Source: Streptosporangium carneum (lineage in GTDB: Bacteria; Actinomycetota; Actinomycetes; Streptosporangiales; Streptosporangiaceae). From it: a DNA stretch of 64,000 nt. The position numbers were made by a program, and so were the translations under genes. Below the pieces are notes generated by a model. The model did no database searches. It saw only the letters and a program-made list of their open reading frames with translations, and was not told the DNA's origin. Positions within the stretch are counted from its first letter, which is position 1, and each line of letters starts with the position of its first letter. The stretch is taken from assembly GCF_027922005.1 (NCBI RefSeq), contig NZ_BSEV01000020.1:62001-126000 (forward strand), in the 5' to 3' direction. Positions 59,324 through 64,000 of this stretch are shown here, piece after piece.

Positions 59324-60277
59324 ATGTCTGAGATTCTCGTTCTGGTCGAGCACGTCGAAGGTCAGGTCAAGAAGGTCACGCTCGAGCTGCTGACGCTCGC
59401 CCGCAAGCTGGGCACGCCGTCCGCGGTCTGGGCGGGCCCGGGATACTCCCCCGAGGCCAAGGCCAGGCTGGCCGAGCACGGCGCGGAGAAGATCTACGTC
59501 GCCGACTCCGCCGACGTCAACGACTACGTCGTGGCGCCCAAGGCCGAGCTGCTCGCCCAGCTCGTCTCCGAGAAGTCCCCGGCCGCGGTGTTCGTCGCCG
59601 CGACGGCCGAGGCGAAGGAGATCGCGGGGCGTCTCGCCATCAAGATCGACTCTGGTGTGCTCACCGACGTCGTGGGCGTCGAGGACGGCCTGGTCGCCGA
59701 CCAGTCGATCTTCGGCGGCGGCGTCAACGTCCGCTCGCGCGTCACCAAGGGCACCCCGATCGTCGCGGTCCGCCCGAACGCGACGCCGGTCGAGGCCGCG
59801 GCGGGCGCGGGCGCGGAGGAGCAGGTCTCCGTGGCCGTCTCCGAGACCGCCAGGTCCGCCAGGATCGTGGAGCGGGTCAAGGAGGAGAAGGGCGCCCGTC
59901 CCGAGCTCACCGAGGCCGCGATCGTGGTCTCCGGCGGCCGGGGCGTGGGCTCGGCGGAGAACTTCTCGATCATCGAGAAGCTCGCCGACTCGCTCGGCGC
60001 GGCCGTCGGCGCCTCCCGCGCCGCGACCGACGCGGGCTGGTACCCCCACCAGTTCCAGGTCGGCCAGACCGGCAAGACCGTCTCGCCGCAGCTCTACATC
60101 GCCGCGGGCATCTCCGGCGCCATCCAGCACCGGGCAGGCATGCAGACCGCCAAGACGATCGTCGCCATCAACAAGGACCCCGAGGCTCCGATCTTCGAGC
60201 TCGCCGACTTCGGCGTGGTCGGAGACCTGAACCAGGTCGTCCCGCAGCTGACCGACGAGGTCGCCAAGCGCAAGTAG
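59324..60277 (+). CDS. etfA: Electron transfer flavoprotein alpha subunit
   Basis: A 317-residue ETF alpha (FixB-like). The N-terminal adenine-nucleotide-like domain is followed by the FAD domain, with GRGVGSAENFSIIEKLADSLGAAVGASRAATDAGWYPHQ and the signature YIAAGISGAIQHRAGMQTAKTIVAINKDPEAPIF. It forms the heterodimer with EtfB. The operon ends before a set of strong palindromes. Confidence 0.95.
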   Translation: MSEILVLVEHVEGQVKKVTLELLTLARKLGTPSAVWAGPGYSPEAKARLAEHGAEKIYVADSADVNDYVVAPKAELLAQLVSEKSPAAVFVAATAEAKEIAGRLAIKIDSGVLTDVVGVEDGLVADQSIFGGGVNVRSRVTKGTPIVAVRPNATPVEAAAGAGAEEQVSVAVSETARSARIVERVKEEKGARPELTEAAIVVSGGRGVGSAENFSIIEKLADSLGAAVGASRAATDAGWYPHQFQVGQTGKTVSPQLYIAAGISGAIQHRAGMQTAKTIVAINKDPEAPIFELADFGVVGDLNQVVPQLTDEVAKRK

Positions 60278-60299
60278 GCGCCCGGCGGGCACCGCTGCC

Positions 60300-60347
60300 G
60301 GCATCGCGGCGGGCACTGTGGCAGGCATCGCGGCAGGCGCTGTGGCA
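60300..60347. repeat. Two 24-bp tandem repeats after etfA
   Basis: GGCATCGCGGCGGGCACTG-type units at 60300-60323 and 60324-60347 differ at two positions. A partial third follows. Confidence 0.75.
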
Positions 60348-60376
60348 GGCAGGGCCGCGGGTCGCAGGAACATGAG

Positions 60377-60410
60377 GAAACGGCGTCGCACCCGGGTGCG
60401 ACGCCGTTTC
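60377..60410. terminator. Loopless 34-bp palindrome, probable etf terminator
   Basis: 17-bp perfect arms centred at CCC|GGG, ending GTTTC. It lies about 100 nt after etfA. Confidence 0.75.
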
Positions 60411-60507
60411 GCGTTCTGCCCCTTCCACGGGGTGTTCGCGGTCTTCCACGAAAACACCCACACTTCGGGAGTTCGGCGGCCGAGAGCGTCTCACGTCCAG
60501 CGGACGT

Positions 60508-60553
60508 ACGGTGAGCGGTCCGGCGACGGGCCCGTCGCCGGACCGCTCACCGT
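60508..60553. terminator. Loopless 46-bp palindrome
   Basis: 23-bp arms, ACGGTGAGCGGTCC...GACGGG and the exact complement, meet at GGG|CCC. It is the longest perfect palindrome in the window. AGCGGTCCGG recurs at about 60612. The 434-bp gap from 60278 to 60711 has no gene. Confidence 0.7.
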
Positions 60554-60711
60554 GTTCTCGCCGACTGGTCGTGCGTACGGCCGGGGAGCTCTCCGGCCCG
60601 GGGACGGACGGAGAGCGGTCCGGCACGCTTTCGGCCGGGCCGTCTTCACGATGTGAGGAACCTCAGGCGTCCCCCGACAGTCAGGGGTTCCCGTGCACCG
60701 TGACTACGGCC

Positions 60712-61164
60712 TCACGGCGCGGAGACCTCCCGCACCAGCTGGGAGCTCCAGGGGCACCAGGTGTTGCCGGGCAGGAACGCGCCGCCCACCTCGGACAGGT
60801 GCTCCTCGACGTAGTCGATCCCGGCGTCGCACACCTCGGTGGCGACGTCGAAGAAGTCGACCGTGGTGGGGTTGTAGTGGTAGCTCCAGTTCGGGTTGTA
60901 GGCGGCGGTTCCCACCACGATCGTGCCGATGACGCTGGGCCTGTCGGTGGTCGCGCCGCTCAGCAGGTCCCTGGCGTGCTGGATCTTGGCGGGGTCGGTG
61001 AGCTTGAAGACGAACTTGTCGTTGCCGGAGTCGGTGAACTCGAAGTAGGCGGCCCCCCAGGCGGCCTGCGGGGCCGCCTCGGTCTGCCGGGCCTGAGCGG
61101 GAGCGGCCAGGCCGAGCGTCGCGACCGCCGCGAGGGCGGCGATTCCGGGGAGGATACGTCGCAT
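60712..61164 (-). CDS. Small secreted BP74-like domain protein
   Basis: A 150-residue exported protein. The signal peptide is MRRILPGIAALAAVATLGLAAPAQA (about 1-25). The mature domain has AYFEFTDSGNDKFVFKLTDPAKIQHARDLLSG, an IVVGTAAYNPNWSYHYNP core, and two Cys (EVCDAG, NTWCPWSS). This matches, from memory, the BP74 (calmodulin-binding) N-terminal domain, found in secreted bacterial proteins as well as Dictyostelium. The role is unknown. The start at 61164 has AGGAG upstream. Its promoter region carries a 23-bp tandem duplication. Confidence 0.7.
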   Translation of the reverse strand: MRRILPGIAALAAVATLGLAAPAQARQTEAAPQAAWGAAYFEFTDSGNDKFVFKLTDPAKIQHARDLLSGATTDRPSVIGTIVVGTAAYNPNWSYHYNPTTVDFFDVATEVCDAGIDYVEEHLSEVGGAFLPGNTWCPWSSQLVREVSAP

Positions 61165-61197
61165 GGGCATCTCCTTTGTCTGACGAGTCGTTTTCAC

Positions 61198-61243
61198 GAC
61201 GTCCTTGACGACTGGGTAAAGACGTCCTTGACGACTGGGTAAA
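61198..61243. repeat. Perfect 23-bp tandem repeat upstream of the BP74-like gene
   Basis: GACGTCCTTGACGACTGGG plus TAAA is repeated exactly at 61198-61220 and 61221-61243, 34-79 bp from the start codon. Two identical protein sites or a promoter duplication are both possible. Confidence 0.85.
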
Positions 61244-61335
61244 GCCGTCAGTCGGGACTGTAGGTCAACGATCATCGAGACGCGCGGAAGTGTCCTATTT
61301 CTGACACATTGTTTGGGGATTGTTCGCCCATGGGT

Positions 61336-61391
61336 CATGCGCGTTCCAGGCCGTGAGGCATGGGCGTTCCGGGCCGTGAGGCATGGGCGTG
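61336..61391. repeat. 23-bp imperfect tandem repeats
   Basis: CATG(C/G)GCGTTCC(A/G)GGCCGTGAGG at 61336-61358 and 61359-61381, with a partial third copy running into the terminator stem. Confidence 0.75.
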
Positions 61392-61433
61392 CGCGGACCG
61401 GCCCGTGTCTCGACGGGCCGGTCCGCGCACGCC
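61386..61433 (-). terminator. 21-bp stem terminator after the MFS gene
   Basis: Perfect arms 61386-61406 and 61413-61433 with loop GTCTCG, 3 nt from the MFS stop. Confidence 0.85.
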
Positions 61434-61435
61434 GG

Positions 61436-62626
61436 TCAGGCGGCCATGGACAGTTCGCGCTCGGGAGTCTCCTCCGGCGCCTCCACCCTTCCCGGGCGGG
61501 GCAGGAACCGGGCGAACAGGGTGATCAGCACGCCGAGAGCGACGGCGATGCCGAGCGCGGTCCTGAGCGTGGTCGCGTCCGAGAGGAATCCGATGATCAC
61601 CGGACCGAGCAGCAGTCCCGCGTAGCCCATCGCGCCGGTCTGGGCGATGGCCGGACCCGGGTTCTCGACCGCGCCGCCCGCCAGGGACATGGCCATCGGG
61701 GAGACCGTCGCGACCGCGACGCCCACGAAGAGCATGGCGAGCACGGCGATCAGGGCGGTCGGAGCCGTCAGGACCACGGCGAAGGTGGCCGCGGTCGACA
61801 GGCCCGCGGTGACGATCATGCCACGCGCGCCGAAACGGGCCCGGACGCGGTCGCCGGTGAGGCGGCCGAACAGCATGCCCGCCTCGAAGATCGGGTACCC
61901 GAGCGCGGCCACCGCCTCGGGGGCGCCGAGGGCGTCGCGCAGGTACAGGCCGTTCCAGTCGGCGACCGTCCCCTCGACCATGAACGCGCAGAACGCGATC
62001 ACACCGAGCAGGTAGACGACCGGCGGCATCCGGCGGCGGCTCGCGGCGGCCGCGTCCCGGGTGACCACCGGGTCCGGCAGGTAGGTGCGGCTGATGAAGA
62101 CCAGCAGGGGGAGCGCGGCCAGGGCCACCGCGGTCAGGTGGGTCGTGACCGACAGGCCCGCGGAGATGGCCGCGGTGCCGACCAGGCCCGCCGAGATGGC
62201 TCCCACGCACCAGCCCGCGTGCATGCCGTTCATCAGCGGCCTGCCGTACGCGCGCTCGACCGTCGAGCCCTGCGCGTTCATGGCGACGTCGACCGCGCCG
62301 AACGCCATGCCGAAGAACGCGGCGGCGACCAGCAGCAGCGGGAACGTCGGGGCGACGGCCAGCAGGGCCAGGGTGGCCGCGCAGAGGGGAGCGCCGACCC
62401 GCAGGATGCTCCGGCTGCCGAAGCGGGACATCACCCCGCGCATCGACTGCATGGTGACCAGCGCTCCCAGACCCCACACGAGGAGGGTCATGCCGATCGA
62501 CGCCTCGGACAGGCCGAGTTTGTCGGACAGCGCGGGGATGCGCACGGTCATCGATCCACACAGCAGACCGGCAAGCACGAATGTGAGAACCGCTCCGGTG
62601 CGAGCCGTCCTCAGGTCGCGGGTCAT
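61436..62626 (-). CDS. MFS transporter (YbjJ/FucP-like type)
   Basis: A 396-residue, 12-helix transporter. It opens with RTGAVLTFVLAGLLCGSMTVRIPALSDKLGLSEASIGM, a pattern of YbjJ-like carriers. RFGSRSILR fills the 2-3 loop, GDRVRARFGAR the mid-protein loop. The N-half motif GAVDVAMNAQGSTVERAYGRPLMNGMHAGW is highly characteristic of this group. The substrate is unknown. It lies downstream of a TetR gene, 145 nt away, with a palindrome between. Confidence 0.87.
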   Translation of the reverse strand: MTRDLRTARTGAVLTFVLAGLLCGSMTVRIPALSDKLGLSEASIGMTLLVWGLGALVTMQSMRGVMSRFGSRSILRVGAPLCAATLALLAVAPTFPLLLVAAAFFGMAFGAVDVAMNAQGSTVERAYGRPLMNGMHAGWCVGAISAGLVGTAAISAGLSVTTHLTAVALAALPLLVFISRTYLPDPVVTRDAAAASRRRMPPVVYLLGVIAFCAFMVEGTVADWNGLYLRDALGAPEAVAALGYPIFEAGMLFGRLTGDRVRARFGARGMIVTAGLSTAATFAVVLTAPTALIAVLAMLFVGVAVATVSPMAMSLAGGAVENPGPAIAQTGAMGYAGLLLGPVIIGFLSDATTLRTALGIAVALGVLITLFARFLPRPGRVEAPEETPERELSMAA

Positions 62627-62680
62627 GACTCAATCCCTTCAATACATGTTTCGAATGACTGTTAGGGGGAACACAAGAGT

Positions 62681-62710
62681 CGGTCGCTTCCGCGCGCGCG
62701 GAAGCGACCG
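62681..62710. terminator. 30-bp loopless palindrome between tetR and MFS genes
   Basis: 15-bp perfect arms centred at CGC|GCG. It could attenuate read-through from the regulator into the transporter gene. Confidence 0.65.
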
Positions 62711-62715
62711 CCAGT

Positions 62716-62755
62716 GTCAACGGGGATGATCGACGGTCAACGGGGATGATCGACG
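62716..62755. repeat. Perfect 20-bp tandem repeat
   Basis: GTCAACGGGGATGATCGACG repeats exactly at 62716-62735 and 62736-62755, just past the tetR stop. Confidence 0.85.
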
Positions 62756-62771
62756 AGAGACGACGCCGCCG

Positions 62772-63278
62772 TCAGGCGGGCAACAGGTCCAGCAGGCGCC
62801 GCTTCAGCTCGGCGTAGCGGGCGTCGTCGTACAGGCCGGGGTCGTGGCTCGCCACGTCCCACAGTCCCTCGCAGGCGAGGCGCACGATCTGCGCCGTCGT
62901 GGGGTCGGGCTCGCTGTCGAGGCCCTCGCGATGCCAGCGGGCCATCGCCTCGCGCAGCGGCGCGAGAAGGTAGAGGTTGCCGGAGGCCCCGGTGACCACG
63001 GCCCAGCGTCGCAGCCTGCCGCTCCGCACGGCGTCGAACGTGGCGGCCAGATAGTTCTTGGTGTAGGTGTTGTGGCCCTGGTTCGCGACGAGCTCGTCGA
63101 ACTCCTCGATCAGCCGCTCGACCATGCCCTTGATCAGGGCTTCCTTGGTGCCGAAGTGATAGAGCAGGCCGCCTTTGCTGCATCCGGCCCGCTCGGCGAC
63201 CGCCGCCAGGGTGAGAGCCTGAGAGCCCTGGTCGCACAGCAGATCCTCTGCCGCGTCCAACAGCTCTTCCCGTCTCAT
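62772..63278 (-). CDS. TetR-family regulator of the MFS gene
   Basis: A 168-residue repressor. The HTH is LLDAAEDLLCDQGSQALTLAAVAERAGCSKGGLLYHFGTKEALIKGM, the 'GGLLYHF' subtype. The C-terminal TetR_C domain is compact. An operator palindrome lies 13 bp upstream of its start. It probably represses itself and the following transporter. Confidence 0.9.
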   Translation of the reverse strand: MRREELLDAAEDLLCDQGSQALTLAAVAERAGCSKGGLLYHFGTKEALIKGMVERLIEEFDELVANQGHNTYTKNYLAATFDAVRSGRLRRWAVVTGASGNLYLLAPLREAMARWHREGLDSEPDPTTAQIVRLACEGLWDVASHDPGLYDDARYAELKRRLLDLLPA

Positions 63279-63290
63279 GTGCCCTACTGT

Positions 63291-63304
63291 ACCGTCTGGA
63301 CGGT
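63291..63304. promoter_or_regulatory. TetR operator ACCGTC-TG-GACGGT
   Basis: 6-bp perfect arms around TG. It lies in the 117-bp divergent space between the tetR gene and the cysteine desulfurase gene, so it could control both. Confidence 0.65.
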
Positions 63305-63395
63305 TTAGTGGTCAAACCGGGGATGGTCTCTCACCGGCGCCCGGATACCCTTGGAATGCCACAAGCGATCTGGGACTGGGAAGGGAAGTGCGGTA

Positions 63396-64000
63396 GTGGA
63401 GTCCGCCTATCTCGATCACGCGGCGACCACGCCGATGCTTCCCGAGGCGATCGAGGCGATGACGGCCCAGCTCGGCAGGGTCGGCAACGCGTCGTCGCTG
63501 CACGCCGCGGGGCGGCGCACCCGCCAGGTCGTCGAGGAGTCGCGCGAGAGCATCGCCGACGCGCTCGGGGCCAGACCGAGCGAGGTCGTGTTCACCTCCG
63601 GCGGCACCGAGGCCGACAACCTCGCCATCAAGGGCCTCTACTGGGCGCGAAGGGCCAAGGGCGCGAACCGCATCCTGGTCAGCGCCGTCGAGCACCACGC
63701 CGCGCTCGACCCCGCCCACTGGCTGGGCGACCGCCAGGACGCCGTCGTCGAGCTGCTCGACGTCGACGAGTTCGGCCGGGTGCACCCACAGACCCTCCGC
63801 ACCGCCATCGAGCGCGACCCCGACAGCGTCGCCCTGGTCAGCGTCATGTGGGCCAACAACGAGGTCGGCACCGTGCAGCCGGTCCGCGTGCTCGCCGCGA
63901 TCGCCCGCGACCACGGCATCCCCTTCCACACCGACGCCGTCCAGGCCGTCGGCCAGCTTCCGGTCGTGTTCGCCGACGCGGGAGTCGACGCGCTGACGCT
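63396..64000 (+). CDS. Cysteine desulfurase (NifS/IscS type), 3'-truncated by window edge
   Basis: The first 201 codons of a PLP cysteine desulfurase. The start GTG at 63396 (AAGGGA upstream) gives VESAYLDHAATTPMLPEA, the family's opening. FTSGGTEADNLAIKG is the PLP-phosphate loop. VSAVEHHAALD holds the PLP-stacking His. MWANNEVGTVQPV and HTDAVQAVGQLP follow. The catalytic Lys and Cys lie beyond the window. It supplies sulfur for Fe-S clusters or tRNA thiolation. In actinobacteria it often stands near etf genes and mnmA. Confidence 0.93.
   Translation, partial: MESAYLDHAATTPMLPEAIEAMTAQLGRVGNASSLHAAGRRTRQVVEESRESIADALGARPSEVVFTSGGTEADNLAIKGLYWARRAKGANRILVSAVEHHAALDPAHWLGDRQDAVVELLDVDEFGRVHPQTLRTAIERDPDSVALVSVMWANNEVGTVQPVRVLAAIARDHGIPFHTDAVQAVGQLPVVFADAGVDALT

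Overview
The window is high-GC DNA with actinobacterial habits: GTG and TTG starts, ATGA/GTGA stop-start overlaps, and a complete GlgE alpha-glucan pathway. It also has a WhiJ-like HTH/DUF397/ATPase set, a ClpC-type N-domain protein, F420/LLM-type oxidoreductases and Ser/Thr kinases with Pro-rich tails. The mix resembles Streptosporangiaceae and relatives (Nonomuraea, Streptosporangium). That placement is inference from gene content, not from a marker gene. No rRNA, tRNA, CRISPR array, prophage or insertion sequence was seen.

Layout. 1-2.3 kb: end of an osmoprotectant (OpuC/ProU-type) ABC operon. 2.4-8.7 kb: a flavin reductase, SppA-type protease, secreted subtilisin and a CBM2-GH18 chitinase. 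9-11.4 kb: glycogen branching enzyme. 11.8-15.5 kb: a DUF4328 membrane protein and a two-gene short copper amine oxidase-like pair. 15.6-18 kb: divergent ATPase versus HTH + DUF397 genes around phased GTGCTG repeats. 18.3-31.7 kb: an accessory, regulator-rich stretch. It holds an MFS/HxlR pair, a TetR/SDR pair, an orphan antitoxin beside a decayed toxin, an LLM oxidoreductase, a leaderless ORF + Clp-N protein, a beta-helix protein, a decayed ECF sigma gene, a TetR operon with twin operators, a beta-lactamase-fold hydrolase and an Lrp regulator. Most gene remnants lie here.

31.8-35.2 kb: a diaminopropionate ammonia-lyase-like gene joined to a four-domain MOSC/ferredoxin-reductase fusion, then a dehydrogenase remnant. 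35.2-46.9 kb: alpha-glucan metabolism, with glgE-treS-mak on the minus strand and phosphorylase, debranching enzyme and a GT4 glycosyltransferase on the plus strand. TreS and maltokinase turn trehalose into maltose-1-phosphate, GlgE polymerises it, GlgB branches it, and phosphorylase and debrancher degrade it. GlgB lies about 24 kb from the rest.

47-52 kb: enoyl-CoA hydratase, a coiled-coil protein coupled to a QueC-like PP-loop protein, a Tat-type FAD amine oxidase and a YbaK-family deacylase. 52-58.2 kb: three Ser/Thr kinase genes. 58.5-60.3 kb: etfB-etfA. 60.7-64 kb: a small secreted BP74-like protein, a TetR-MFS pair and the start of a cysteine desulfurase. Intergenic regions are rich in perfect, often loopless, inverted repeats that probably act as terminators.
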